A stretch of 64,000 bases of DNA, from contig CP076040.1 in assembly GCA_014529675.2 (NCBI GenBank), positions 1,550,001 through 1,614,000 of the forward strand, written 5' to 3'. This stretch comes from Opitutia bacterium ISCC 52 (GTDB lineage: Bacteria > Verrucomicrobiota > Verrucomicrobiia > Opitutales > UBA2995). The notes beneath the pieces are model-generated. The model was not told where the DNA came from, made no database searches, and worked only from the letters and a program-made list of their open reading frames with translations. A program made the position numbers and the translations under genes. Position 1 is the stretch's first letter. Each line of letters begins with the position of its first letter. This document shows positions 55,046 through 63,698 of this stretch, piece after piece.

Positions 55046-55439
55046 ACCTCAATTTCGATCTTTTGATTGGAAGCGGTACACCATCTTAGTCGTTGAGGAT
55101 GAGTATTCGAATGTCGAAGTGATCAAAGCGTTTTTAACCCCGACCGCAGCGAAGGTTGTCTACGCCGAAGATGGAGACCAGGCAGTATCGCGTGTAAAGT
55201 CTGATTCATCCATCGATCTGGTGCTAATGGACTTGAAGCTGCCCATTATGGACGGCATTACGGCAACCGAAGCCATTCGTGTATTCAATAGGGATGTGCC
55301 CATTATTGCACAGACTGCCTTCGGGGTGAGTCATGAACGGATGGAAACTTTGAAATGCGGCTTCAACGACTACGTAACAAAACCCCTCGATCGGGAGCGT
55401 CTCTTGAGCTCGATAGATCATCATTTGAAGCAGCATTAG
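55011..55439 (+). pseudogene. Orphan receiver-domain fragment (end of a hybrid kinase)
   Basis: The open frame starts right after a TAA at 55008 with no ATG. It reads 'DWKRYTILVVEDEYSNVEVI', then 'DLVLMDLKLPIMDGITATEAI' (phospho-acceptor Asp) and 'AQTAF...GFNDYVTKPLDRERL' (conserved Lys), a full receiver domain. The leading 'DWKRYTILVVEDE' is what follows the kinase part in hybrid histidine kinases. The only start candidate, GTG 55119, would remove the acidic pocket, so the fragment is probably not a working gene. Confidence 0.6.
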
Positions 55440-55459
55440 CTTCGATTGAGATAAAAGAG

Positions 55460-55488
55460 GCGGCGCAAACCATTTCTGGCTGCGCCGC
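55460..55488 (+). terminator. Stem-loop after the receiver fragment
   Basis: GCGGCGCA (55460-55467) pairs with TGCGCCGC (55481-55488) around a 13-base loop, followed by TTGTTA. It starts 21 bases after the TAG at 55437-55439 and looks like a terminator kept from the original gene. The rest of 55489-55727 holds nothing I can identify. Confidence 0.6.
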
Positions 55489-55727
55489 TTGTTACCTTAG
55501 GAATTTTCCAATTCCATACTAGAAAGTGTTTGAGGGGTCGTTTTACGAGGGTTGGTAAAGAGGGATGAGGGCAGATTGAAGCTTTCGTTCTATCTGTTTA
55601 TTGAATGCGAAAGTTTACAGTAAATGTGTAGGGGATCAAGTTGTTAATTCTATAATTATAAATTAATCACTTTTGTAAAACCGATAAAAGACGCTAAGAA
55701 TTATGTCCACTCTTCCGTTTATTCAAC

Positions 55728-56138
55728 ATGTTCCGATGTGCGATAAACAAAGAGTCTGGTTCGGTAAAAGTAAACATATCTCCCATGATCGATATGGTTT
55801 TTATATTACTGATTGTCTTCGTTGTAGCGGCCGTCTTTGTTGAAGAAATTGGCTTTGAAGCAACGACCCCAAGTGGAGTACCTGGTTTACGCCAGGAAGT
55901 AACGCCTCCCATGGGTGTTCGCATTGATGAGAAAAACCTTATTTACCTGGAGCAGAAGCTTTCATCGTTAAATTCAATACGTTCGAAAGTCGCACAACGC
56001 CTGAGTGTGAGTCCTGAATTGGATGTGATTGTTCGAGCAGCCCCCTTGACTGATGCCGGTATAATGGTGTCAGTATTAGATCAAGTTCGTTTTGGAGGAG
56101 TCGACCTCATCAGTCTTTCAGTGGATGCTGAGGAGTAG
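55728..56138 (+). CDS. ExbD/TolR-family protein
   Basis: 136 residues. One membrane helix ('PMIDMVFILLIVFVVAAVF') carries the conserved Asp (D22) that in ExbD/TolR couples proton flow to TonB or Tol energising. A short periplasmic domain follows, with the expected 'VIVRAAPLTDAGIMVSVLDQVRFGGVDLISLSV' end (two blocks). The usual exbB/tolQ partner is not adjacent, although the window's two TonB receptors need such a system. 'SPMIDMVFILL' agrees with the family start. Confidence 0.85.
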   Translation: MFRCAINKESGSVKVNISPMIDMVFILLIVFVVAAVFVEEIGFEATTPSGVPGLRQEVTPPMGVRIDEKNLIYLEQKLSSLNSIRSKVAQRLSVSPELDVIVRAAPLTDAGIMVSVLDQVRFGGVDLISLSVDAEE

Positions 56139-56207
56139 CCGACCCTGGTTTGGCTGCGTTTCGGTGTTGATATCGTAGAAATCCTTCGTAGGGTCCTGCC
56201 GTTTTCT

Positions 56208-57839
56208 ATGATCGAAATACAAGAAGTCTTTCTCCAGTACGGCCCAAAGGTGCTGTTTAATAATATTTCCTCAGTAATCGGGACGCGTGATCGCATTGGC
56301 CTGGTGGGATCCAACGGTGCGGGAAAGTCTACTCTAATCAAGCTCCTGCTTGGTGAAACAGAAGCCGACAAGGGCAATATTGTTCAGCCCAGTTATGTCT
56401 CTCTTGGTTACTTGCCTCAGGATGGCATCGAAGTTTCTGGCAGGACTTTATACCAGGAAGTTGAAACCGCCTTTGAAGATATGCTTTCGCTTCAAGGGAA
56501 GATCGATGAAGCCGATGCTCAGATGCTCGAGATGGATACTTCTTCAGAGGAGTACTATGAACTGATCGATATGATTGGGGAGTGGGAACACAAACTCGAG
56601 GAGCATGAGCCGGAAAAGATGAAGTCCAATATTGAGAAAATGCTCTTGGGACTCGGCTTTGGAATGTCTGATTTGGATCGGGACACGGGAGAGTTTTCCG
56701 GGGGTTGGCAGATGCGCATTGCTCTAGCCAAACTCCTGCTCAAAGAGCCGTCGTTGTTGCTTTTAGATGAGCCTACTAACCATTTGGATATCCTGTCCCA
56801 GTTTTGGTTGGAGCAGTACCTCATTCGCTATGAGGGATCTATCATGGTCATCTCTCACGATAGAGCCTTTCTGGATGCTATCACGAACCGCACACTTCAT
56901 TTAAGTATGGGGGAGATGAACTCCTACTCTGGAAATTACTCTTTTTATGAGAAGGAAAGTCAGGCGCATAAAGACCAATTGCGCAAGGCGCGTGACAATC
57001 AGGACAAGGAAATCGCTCGTCAGAAAGAGTTTATTAATAAATTTCGTTCCAACGGTAAAAAAGCATCCATAGTGCAGAGTCGTATCAAGGCGCTTGACAA
57101 AATGGAGCGTATTCAATTGCCGAAGGAGGAGAAGAAAATGTACTTTCGTTTTCCAGAGCCTCCCATTGCCAGTGCTAAGGTAATTGAATTAGAACGGGTC
57201 ACGAAGACCTATGGTGATATCCGAGTTTTCGATAACTTGGACTTCCATATCGAGAAGGGGGACCGAATCGCTATTGTAGGTGTAAATGGTGCCGGAAAAT
57301 CTACCCTGGCAAGAATACTTGCCGGAGTGGAACCCTATCAGAGTGGTGAGCGCACCACGGGGATCAATACGGTGATTGCTTACTTCGCTCAGCAACAAAC
57401 CAACGAATTGAATCCGGAGAATACGGTTCTGGAAGAGGTTCAAAAGGCCGCCTTCGATGCCAATAATCAGGAGACCAATCCGCGAGCTGTCCTAGGGGCT
57501 CTACTGTTTTCTGGTGACGATGCTCTGAAGAAGACCTCTGTCTTATCTGGAGGTGAGCGTAACCGGCTCGCGTTGGCAAAGATGCTTACCAAGAGGGCGA
57601 ATGCCATTATCCTCGATGAGCCGACCAACCACTTAGACATTCGAAGTAAAGAAGTGCTTCAAGAAGCCGTTCAATTATTCAAGGGAACGGTCATTCTGGT
57701 AAGTCACGATAGAGACTTCCTGGACCCGCTGGTCAATAAAGTGCTGGAAGTTCGGAAGGACGGAACCCGGATGCTCACTTGTAATGTAAGTGAATATATT
57801 GCGCGTATTCAAGAGGAGCAGGCAGTGAATGCTCTCTGA
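56208..57839 (+). CDS. ABC-F family ATPase
   Basis: 543 residues with two ABC domains and no membrane segments. Walker A motifs are 'GSNGAGKST' and 'GVNGAGKST', signatures 'FSGGWQMRIALA' and 'LSGGERNRLALA', Walker B 'LLLDEPTNHLD' and 'IILDEPTNHLD'. The charged linker between them ('KDQLRKARDNQDKEIARQKEF') is the P-site tRNA interaction motif region of ribosome-acting ABC-F proteins such as Uup, YbiT or EttA. It probably acts on stalled or idle ribosomes. The precise subgroup cannot be set by eye. Confidence 0.94.
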   Translation: MIEIQEVFLQYGPKVLFNNISSVIGTRDRIGLVGSNGAGKSTLIKLLLGETEADKGNIVQPSYVSLGYLPQDGIEVSGRTLYQEVETAFEDMLSLQGKIDEADAQMLEMDTSSEEYYELIDMIGEWEHKLEEHEPEKMKSNIEKMLLGLGFGMSDLDRDTGEFSGGWQMRIALAKLLLKEPSLLLLDEPTNHLDILSQFWLEQYLIRYEGSIMVISHDRAFLDAITNRTLHLSMGEMNSYSGNYSFYEKESQAHKDQLRKARDNQDKEIARQKEFINKFRSNGKKASIVQSRIKALDKMERIQLPKEEKKMYFRFPEPPIASAKVIELERVTKTYGDIRVFDNLDFHIEKGDRIAIVGVNGAGKSTLARILAGVEPYQSGERTTGINTVIAYFAQQQTNELNPENTVLEEVQKAAFDANNQETNPRAVLGALLFSGDDALKKTSVLSGGERNRLALAKMLTKRANAIILDEPTNHLDIRSKEVLQEAVQLFKGTVILVSHDRDFLDPLVNKVLEVRKDGTRMLTCNVSEYIARIQEEQAVNAL

Positions 57840-57870
57840 TTTTTAGACCTTATTATTGCATCCAGGCACT

Positions 57871-58752
57871 ATGCCTTCCAAGGTTTCTTCAATGTCAGAA
57901 GAACCCAATTATAAAGTCGACCTAGTGGGTGTGTTTGGGCACCCCGTTTCTGAAAACCCAACTGTCCTCATGATTGAGGCCGCTTTCCGTGAGCTTGGCT
58001 TGAATTGGCGGTATGTGAATTTTGAAGTACTTCCTCAGGATCTGGAAGCCGCAGTTGCCGGTCTTCGAGCCATGAATTTTAAAGGCATCAATCTTACGAT
58101 TCCGCACAAGGTGGAAGTGCTACAGTATTTAGATGAGATCGCGCCTGACGCGAAATTGATGGGGGCAGTGAATACTGTTCGTCGTGAAGGCGATCGATTG
58201 ATTGGAGAAAATACAGATGGTAAGGGATTTCTTAGAAGCATCCGAGAAGATGCGGGGATAGATCCAGCAGGGAAGCGAGTTGTGTTTCTCGGTGCGGGCG
58301 GTGCTGCCCGGGCCATGACCGTTGAGATGGCTTTGGCTGGCGCGGAGAATATTATTATCGTAAACCGTTCCGCCAATCGTGGAGAGTCTCTCGCCCAATT
58401 ATTGAATGATCAGACTCCCGCGGAAGCTCAGTTTGTTCATTGGGATCAAATCTTTTCTGTTCCTGAAGGAACTGATGTTTTAGTAAATTCTACTTCAATC
58501 GGGTTGTATCCGAATGTTGATGACAGGCCCGATATTGATTATGACTCGATTGCATCCAGCATGGTGGTGTGTGATGTCATTCCTAACCCTCCCCATACTC
58601 CATTTCTGCAAGAAGCTGAAAAAAGAGGAGCCAAGACATTGGATGGTCTTGGTATGTTAGTCGGGCAGGGTGCTATTGGTTTGAAGATGTGGACCGGGCA
58701 CGACGCTCCGGTATCCGTCATGCGCAAAGCACTTGAAGAAGTATTTGGATAA
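57871..58752 (+). CDS. aroE: Shikimate dehydrogenase-like oxidoreductase
   Basis: Shikimate dehydrogenase reduces 3-dehydroshikimate with NADPH. From ATG 57871 the protein has 293 residues; ATG 57892 ('MSEEPNYKVDLVGVFG') is equally possible. Catalytic K80 ('NLTIPHK'), N101 ('GAVNTV'), D116 ('NTDGKGF') and the NADP loop 'GAGGAARA' are kept. The substrate-hydroxyl motif near the start, normally 'HSLSP', is 'VSENPTVLM' here, so the second Ser is Asn. That change is seen in family members of uncertain substrate (quinate or others), so the gene symbol is tentative. It lies 17 bases after the ABC-F stop and ends beside the RRM gene's terminator. Confidence 0.85.
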   Translation: MPSKVSSMSEEPNYKVDLVGVFGHPVSENPTVLMIEAAFRELGLNWRYVNFEVLPQDLEAAVAGLRAMNFKGINLTIPHKVEVLQYLDEIAPDAKLMGAVNTVRREGDRLIGENTDGKGFLRSIREDAGIDPAGKRVVFLGAGGAARAMTVEMALAGAENIIIVNRSANRGESLAQLLNDQTPAEAQFVHWDQIFSVPEGTDVLVNSTSIGLYPNVDDRPDIDYDSIASSMVVCDVIPNPPHTPFLQEAEKRGAKTLDGLGMLVGQGAIGLKMWTGHDAPVSVMRKALEEVFG

Positions 58753-58785
58753 AAAAAAGGCCCTCCCGATTGGGAGAGCCTTAAG
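58753..58785 (-). terminator. Rho-independent terminator of the RRM gene
   Basis: Read on the minus strand, AAGGCTCTCCC-AATC-GGGAGGGCCTT forms an 11-bp stem with one G-T or mismatch position and is followed by eight T. It starts about 25 bases beyond the RRM stop at 58809, and the plus-strand aroE-like gene ends at 58752 inside its T-tract. On the plus strand there is no T-run, so it mainly serves the minus strand. Confidence 0.85.
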
Positions 58786-58808
58786 AAAGTTGCGATTATT
58801 AATCGAGA

Positions 58809-59156
58809 CTAGTAGCGGTTACCGCGATCGCGATCGCGTCCACCTCCACCTCCACGGTTATATCCGCCTCTTCCTCCACCGCCTCCGCCGCCGCCACCAT
58901 GGCGTGGACGTTCTTGGCGAGGAGTGGCCTCGCGACAGTTCATGTTGCGACCTTGGAAGTCTTGATCGTGCAGGGCTTCAATTGCCTGCCTGGCCTCGTC
59001 ATCATTGGTCATTGATACAAAACCAAATCCACGGGATCTTCCAGTGTCTCGGTCTGTAATGATTTTTGCAGATGTCACTTCACCATATTGGGCGAAAGCA
59101 TCATTCAGGTCTTGGTCTTCTGCAGACCAAGGTAGATTTCCTACGTATATTTCCAT
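58809..59156 (-). CDS. RRM-type glycine-rich RNA-binding protein
   Basis: 115 residues: a single RNA recognition motif with RNP2 'IYVGNLPW' and RNP1 'RGFGFVSM', then a Gly/Arg tail ('GGGGGGGGGRGGYNRGGGGG'). Bacterial members like this (Rbp of cyanobacteria, verrucomicrobial RRM proteins) bind single-stranded RNA and are often cold-induced. A long 5' leader (up to 187 bases, 59157-59343) with a 7-bp hairpin at 59223-59243 may regulate it. Confidence 0.93.
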   Translation of the reverse strand: MEIYVGNLPWSAEDQDLNDAFAQYGEVTSAKIITDRDTGRSRGFGFVSMTNDDEARQAIEALHDQDFQGRNMNCREATPRQERPRHGGGGGGGGGRGGYNRGGGGGRDRDRGNRY

Positions 59157-59222
59157 CTTATTACACTTTGCGTCATTGTTAAAAACAGAACCGACTTACG
59201 ACGCCAAAGACCGACTTCTGCC

Positions 59223-59243
59223 AAAGGGCTTTCAGTGCCCTTT
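59223..59243 (-). promoter_or_regulatory. Hairpin in the RRM gene leader
   Basis: AAAGGGC (59223-59229) and GCCCTTT (59237-59243) pair around a 7-base loop, 67 bases upstream of the RRM start. It may be a leader structure or the terminator of nothing else, since no gene ends here. Evidence is the pairing only. Confidence 0.35.
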
Positions 59244-59343
59244 CAATTTAAGGCTGCATTCATAGCCTGCTAATCTCCTATAGCAAGGTAAATAAAGGGC
59301 TTTGTTTGGCCTGTTTTGAGGGGTTTAAAAGGGTGGTTTTACC

Positions 59344-61473
59344 CTAGGGAAGCGAAAATGCGACATAGGCATCACCGCTCTTGGTCCCCAGCTTTCCACC
59401 GCCACAAGCAATGACTACATACTGTTTGCCGTCTACGGAGTAAGTGGCTGGTGTCGCATAGCCTGCTGCTGGTAGCTTCTGCTTAAAGAGCTCCTTGCCA
59501 GTAGCGGTATCGAAAGCGCGAAAGTTTTCATCCAAGGTAGCGGCTATAAATAGCACTCCTCCTGCGGTGACTACCGGTCCACCATAATTTTCAGATCCAG
59601 TGGGCGGGATACCTTGTTCTGTAAGTTCTTCAAATTCACCCAAGGTGGTTTTCCAAACGTATTCCCCTGTGTTCAGGTCAATCGCATTAAGGGTTCCCCA
59701 AGGTGGCTTTATGGCTGGGTAGCCATCAGAGTTTTTCCATTTATTGTAACCCGTGTGACCATATACGACCGGTACATCAGATGATTCGTTGTCAGCTGCC
59801 GTTCGATTAACGGACTCTGCTTCAGCTTCCACAAATAAGTATTTGATGAGGGCATCAAGATCTTTCTCAGGCAAGAACCCAAAGGAGGGCATGATTCCCG
59901 CTCCTTGTTGGATCTTTTCTCTCACTCCTGTTTGATCGAGGTTTTTCTCTGCCAGCTTGTTGGTTGTAAGAGGAGGGATGATTGTACCCTGATTTTCACT
60001 ACCAAGTCTGTTTTGTCCATGGCAGGCAGAACACATTTGCAGGAATACACGTTCTCCATTGGAAGCTCCGTGGGTCGCATTAATCATGGTTAATATCCAC
60101 GGCATTTCGTTGCTGTTTACGTATAGAATACCTTCAGGGTCAGTGGCTTGTCCTCCCCATTCGGCGGCTCCATCGAATCCAGGAAAAATGATGGTACCTT
60201 GTTCGCTCGGAGGAGTGAACGGCATGTGGGGGCGCAGCCGAATGAATTGGTCCTGTAGCTCTTTCTGCTTTTCTGGAAACAGATCATTCACCAGGTCATA
60301 AGACAACACCTGGCGGGCAAAGGGTTCCGGCTTGGTCGGAAGTGGTTGAGTAGGCCAGGCGCTTTCTCCAGCCAGATCAGAGGAGGGGTAGGGCTTCTCT
60401 TCGATGGGAAAGAGCGGTTCACCCGTCAGGCGATTGAATACGAATACATGGCCGGATTTGGTGCTTTGGGCTACGGCTGGAACCTTTTCTCCGTTCCTTG
60501 CGATCGTTAATAAGTTGGGCGGAGTGGGGAGATCTCTATCCCAAAGGTCGTGGTGAACAAATTGAAAGTGCCAGACTCGCTTACCAGTGCGGGCATCCAG
60601 GCATAGCAAGGTATTGGCGAAAAGGTTCTGGCCAATCCGGTCGGCTCCATAGAAATCAGCTGAGGCTGAGCCAGTGGGGCAGTAAACAAGCCCGTTCTTT
60701 TCGTCGACAGTCATGCCCGACCATACATTGGCCCCACCACTATTTAACCAGGCGTCTTTGGGCCAGGTTTCGTATCCATATTCTCCAGGGTGGGGAATCG
60801 TGTTGAAGCGCCAGACCTGTTTCCCGGTTACTATATTGTAGGCGCGAATGTGACCAGGAATGGCTGGTAGGCCTTCACTCATGCGACCCCCGATAATTAT
60901 AAGGTCTTCAAAAACCGTTCCTGGAGTCCGGATAGTATAGGAAAGATTGTCGACATTACGTCCGAGGCCTTTTTTCAAATCAACTTTTCCTGCTTCTCCG
61001 AAACTTGAAATGAGTTTTCCTGTTTTTAGGTTGATCGCATATAGGTAATGACCGGTAGCAAAAAGAAGACGTTCATCACTCCCTTGTTTCCAATGGGCCA
61101 AGCCTCGATTTATATCTGGCTGAGAGGAGGTTGGCTTTTCTGAGGCAGGGCTAAACTTCCACAGCGCTTCACCGGTTGCCGCATTCAATGCAATTGCGGA
61201 GACCCCAGCGGTCGTTCCATAGAGTATCCCATCAATAATAAGTGGATTACACTGAATCTGAGAGCGGTTATCTTCCCTGGCATCGCCTGATTGGTAGATC
61301 CATGCCACCTTCAGCTGCTTCACATTCTCCGTATTGATCTGATCCAGCTCGGAATATTGGCTTGATGCCTTATCCCCGAGATAGACAGGCCAATCAACGT
61401 CGGCTGCCGAAAGGTATATTTGAAATGAAAAAACGAACGAGAGTGCGAGTAGTTTGATGGCTTTATGTAACAT
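59344..61473 (-). CDS. PQQ-dependent dehydrogenase with internal cytochrome c
   Basis: ATG at 61473 gives 709 residues with signal peptide ('LALSFVFSFQIYLSAADVDW'); a TTG three codons earlier overlaps the preceding stop. The propeller is of the glucose/alcohol quinoprotein type ('WPVYLGDKASSQYSELDQI', 'FVHHDLWDRDLPTPPNL', 'SGHVFVFNRLTGEPLFPIEE'). A cytochrome c segment with CSACH near residue 480 ('ACHGQNRLG', then 'MPSFGFLPEKDLDALIKYL') is inserted before the last propeller blades, which resume with 'GTLNAIDLNTGEYVWKTTLGE'. This internal electron carrier suggests direct transfer from PQQ to heme. Substrate is unknown. It lies 5 bases after the Bax-inhibitor gene. Confidence 0.9.
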   Translation of the reverse strand: MLHKAIKLLALSFVFSFQIYLSAADVDWPVYLGDKASSQYSELDQINTENVKQLKVAWIYQSGDAREDNRSQIQCNPLIIDGILYGTTAGVSAIALNAATGEALWKFSPASEKPTSSQPDINRGLAHWKQGSDERLLFATGHYLYAINLKTGKLISSFGEAGKVDLKKGLGRNVDNLSYTIRTPGTVFEDLIIIGGRMSEGLPAIPGHIRAYNIVTGKQVWRFNTIPHPGEYGYETWPKDAWLNSGGANVWSGMTVDEKNGLVYCPTGSASADFYGADRIGQNLFANTLLCLDARTGKRVWHFQFVHHDLWDRDLPTPPNLLTIARNGEKVPAVAQSTKSGHVFVFNRLTGEPLFPIEEKPYPSSDLAGESAWPTQPLPTKPEPFARQVLSYDLVNDLFPEKQKELQDQFIRLRPHMPFTPPSEQGTIIFPGFDGAAEWGGQATDPEGILYVNSNEMPWILTMINATHGASNGERVFLQMCSACHGQNRLGSENQGTIIPPLTTNKLAEKNLDQTGVREKIQQGAGIMPSFGFLPEKDLDALIKYLFVEAEAESVNRTAADNESSDVPVVYGHTGYNKWKNSDGYPAIKPPWGTLNAIDLNTGEYVWKTTLGEFEELTEQGIPPTGSENYGGPVVTAGGVLFIAATLDENFRAFDTATGKELFKQKLPAAGYATPATYSVDGKQYVVIACGGGKLGTKSGDAYVAFSLP

Positions 61474-61478
61474 GTGTT

Positions 61479-62213
61479 TCAACGATTCCTTAGCTTAGAC
61501 AGGAGTCTCAAAAATTCGATGTAGAGCCAGACCAGGGTGACCAGGAGGCCAAAGGCACCGTACCACTCCATGTATTTGGGGGCTCCTTGGGCTGCTCCTC
61601 GTTCAATAAAATCGAAATCAAGCACGAGGTTCAGTGCCGCGATAGCAATGATGACTAAGCTGATGCCGATACCAATGGGGCCACTGCCGTGGATGAACGG
61701 CATATTAATTCCGAAAAAGCCCAGGATGAAACTGGCCATGTAGACTAAGAAGACGGCTCCAGTGGCTGCGATAAGGCCCGTTCTGAATTTTTCAGTGACT
61801 TTAATCAGTCCTGCTTTGTAGGCGCCTAACATGGCGAATAGCGTCGCAAAGGTGAGTAAGGCGGCTTGAAAAGCAATGCCTGGATATTGCAATTCCATGA
61901 ATGCGGAGAACGCGCCGAGGAAAACACCTTCAGCCAGTGCATAGAGCGGAGCGGTAAAGGGGGAGGCTTTCGGAGCAAATGCGGTTATGAGGGCAAAGAT
62001 AAGTCCGACTATGGCGCCTCCGATCATCCAGGGCATCATGGCTGCGGTATCTCCAAAGCTGATCACCTTTTTCCAGGACCAGATAAAGGTCATGGTCAGG
62101 ACAAGAAGCAGGATGAACGTTTTGTTAACGGTGCCGCCAACCGTCATCGTGTTTGTGCCCGTGTAGTCGACGCGGAAGGCTTTTTCGTTGAGGGTCGGAT
62201 TACTTGTTCTCAT
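61479..62213 (-). CDS. Bax inhibitor-1/YccA family membrane protein
   Basis: 244 residues with seven hydrophobic helices, from 'FILLLVLTMTFIWSW' to 'LLVTLVWLYIEFLRLLSKL'. 'LNLVLDFDFIERGAAQGAPKYMEWYGAFGLLVTLVWLY' (in parts) is the family's C-terminal region with the paired Asp residues that bind a proton or calcium in structural homologues. Bacterial relatives act as calcium leak channels or FtsH-associated modulators. The gene is followed by a quinoprotein dehydrogenase and preceded by a phosphatase; both relations may be only positional. Confidence 0.93.
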   Translation of the reverse strand: MRTSNPTLNEKAFRVDYTGTNTMTVGGTVNKTFILLLVLTMTFIWSWKKVISFGDTAAMMPWMIGGAIVGLIFALITAFAPKASPFTAPLYALAEGVFLGAFSAFMELQYPGIAFQAALLTFATLFAMLGAYKAGLIKVTEKFRTGLIAATGAVFLVYMASFILGFFGINMPFIHGSGPIGIGISLVIIAIAALNLVLDFDFIERGAAQGAPKYMEWYGAFGLLVTLVWLYIEFLRLLSKLRNR

Positions 62214-62255
62214 GGATTGCTCGGTTTGGTTATTAGCTGACTTCGGGGTTCGTAA

Positions 62256-63071
62256 TTAAGATATTGATACAATGATCGCGGTTAAATTGTCACGTCCGGA
62301 TTCTTCCATTGAATCCTTTATCAGACGTTCGGATGGAGGAAGGTCCTGAAAACGGGCAGGGGGATTGCGGACCAACTCCTCGAGACGACGGTCCCAGATT
62401 CCATCATTTATACCATCGGAGTTGATAATGAATCGATCGCCTGTTTCATACCCAACCGCTCCTAGCTGAGGTTCAACTTCGTTGGATTTTCCTCCGAGTG
62501 ATCTCCAGAGAATTTGTTTTTCAGGGTGAGTTCGGACCTCACGTTCGTTAAGTTTCCCTTTGCGATGTAATTCACCAGGATGTGTGTGATCGTGAGAGAT
62601 CTGTTTCAAACCGCCATCTTTAGGTAAGTAATAGATGCGGCTGTCACCTACATGGGCGAAATACATCCATTCAGGAGTAAACCAGCATAGGCTCAGGGTG
62701 GCGCCCATATTGCGACACTCTTCGTAGTGAAAGCTCATGCTCGACATCTCCTTGTCCACTTCCTCAAAGAGTTCGGTCATGAAGTCGTGGTAGCCTTCGG
62801 AGAGTCCCATGGCTCCGAGTCGATGACTTTGCGGTAGGCGCCGGGTGATATAATCAATGGCGATTCGACTGGCAAATTCTCCCGCGTTGGCTCCTCCCAT
62901 CCCATCACTCACGGCAAAGAGAAGATCTCCATCTTTTTCTAAGGAAGCTGACCCTTCTTTACCCAACAGGCGAACTTCCTGGCCCTGGATGTTAATTGCG
63001 AGAAAGGAGTCTTCGTTGTTTTTCCTGAATCTGCCGGGATGGGTCCCACCTGACCAGCTGATCTTATCCAT
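62256..63071 (-). CDS. PP2C-family protein phosphatase
   Basis: 271 residues with metal-binding Asp motifs of PPM phosphatases: 'RKNNEDSFLA', 'FAVSDGMGGANAGEFAS', 'FAHVGDSRIYY' and 'GRDNLTAIIV'. It should dephosphorylate Ser/Thr (or Arg/His) residues in the cytoplasm; no membrane segment is visible. Its start overlaps the stop of the upstream mini-kinase gene by eight bases, so the two are made together and may regulate one phosphoprotein. Confidence 0.94.
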   Translation of the reverse strand: MDKISWSGGTHPGRFRKNNEDSFLAINIQGQEVRLLGKEGSASLEKDGDLLFAVSDGMGGANAGEFASRIAIDYITRRLPQSHRLGAMGLSEGYHDFMTELFEEVDKEMSSMSFHYEECRNMGATLSLCWFTPEWMYFAHVGDSRIYYLPKDGGLKQISHDHTHPGELHRKGKLNEREVRTHPEKQILWRSLGGKSNEVEPQLGAVGYETGDRFIINSDGINDGIWDRRLEELVRNPPARFQDLPPSERLIKDSMEESGRDNLTAIIVSIS

Positions 63072-63510
63072 GCTTTTCAGCCTCCCGTTGCTGCCTCATA
63101 TGCTCTTCGGCATCCTCGATGGTGAGTCCTTCTCCGGTTTCCAAATTGGTTGAAAACTCGAAATCAATAACGCAAAAACAGCCTTTATGGGAATCGTAGG
63201 TAATGTTCCTGGCAAAGGCGTCTTCATGGTGAACGCCGTATTGTTCCAGGGATTTAAACATCTGTGAGACCTTTTCTTCGCTGATTTTTGGGGCCAGCTG
63301 TCCGCAATTGGTGGTTACGATGTAAAGTCGTTCGGGGTCGGATTCGAGCAATTTGGGCACAAATGTACAGCCTACGGCATCCAGGTATTTCAAAATCCTA
63401 ACTTCGTTCTCGAAACGTTGCTTTGCAAGGGGGCCTTTGTAGCGTTTATGCACGCGTCCATCAAAGCCTATGTGAACTTCAGCTCTTTTCGTATCTTTAA
63501 TTTCCCTCAT
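63064..63510 (-). CDS. Minimal protein-kinase-like protein
   Basis: 148 residues, about half a normal kinase. 'GRVHKRYKGPLAKQRFENEVRIL' resembles the N-lobe with Lys (K22) and Glu (E36). H95-E-D97-AFA-R-N102 matches HxDxxxxN of the catalytic loop, and D116-F-E stands for DFG. There is no activation segment or C-lobe helices beyond that; the protein ends in a charged helix ('EDAEEHMRQQREAEK'). The type is near aminoglycoside-phosphotransferase/RIO-like kinases. Whether it phosphorylates protein is open, but the eight-base overlap with a PP2C phosphatase argues for a reversible switch. Confidence 0.75.
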   Translation of the reverse strand: MREIKDTKRAEVHIGFDGRVHKRYKGPLAKQRFENEVRILKYLDAVGCTFVPKLLESDPERLYIVTTNCGQLAPKISEEKVSQMFKSLEQYGVHHEDAFARNITYDSHKGCFCVIDFEFSTNLETGEGLTIEDAEEHMRQQREAEKHG

Positions 63511-63698
63511 CTACGATTCTTCAAACCCCTAATCAAAATTAGTTATTTCCCCCATTTTAGGCTTAGAATTACATTTTATATTGAAAATAGGCATATTATT
63601 TGCTCCCTCTCGTTCGCGTCCCTGAATTGACGATCTCCGTTCCGCGGTAGGCCAGAAGAACCAGGGCACTTTCAACTAAAAAATAAAACGACAAGATA

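Noticed and set aside
55681-55727. Alternative short reading frame starting at ATG 55701 before ExbD
   Set aside because: It reads 'MSTLPFIQHVPMCD' with no family resemblance and runs out of frame with the ExbD membrane helix.
57189-57443. Antisense frames in the ABC-F gene
   Set aside because: They mirror the strongly biased coding frame of a conserved ATPase and show no domains.
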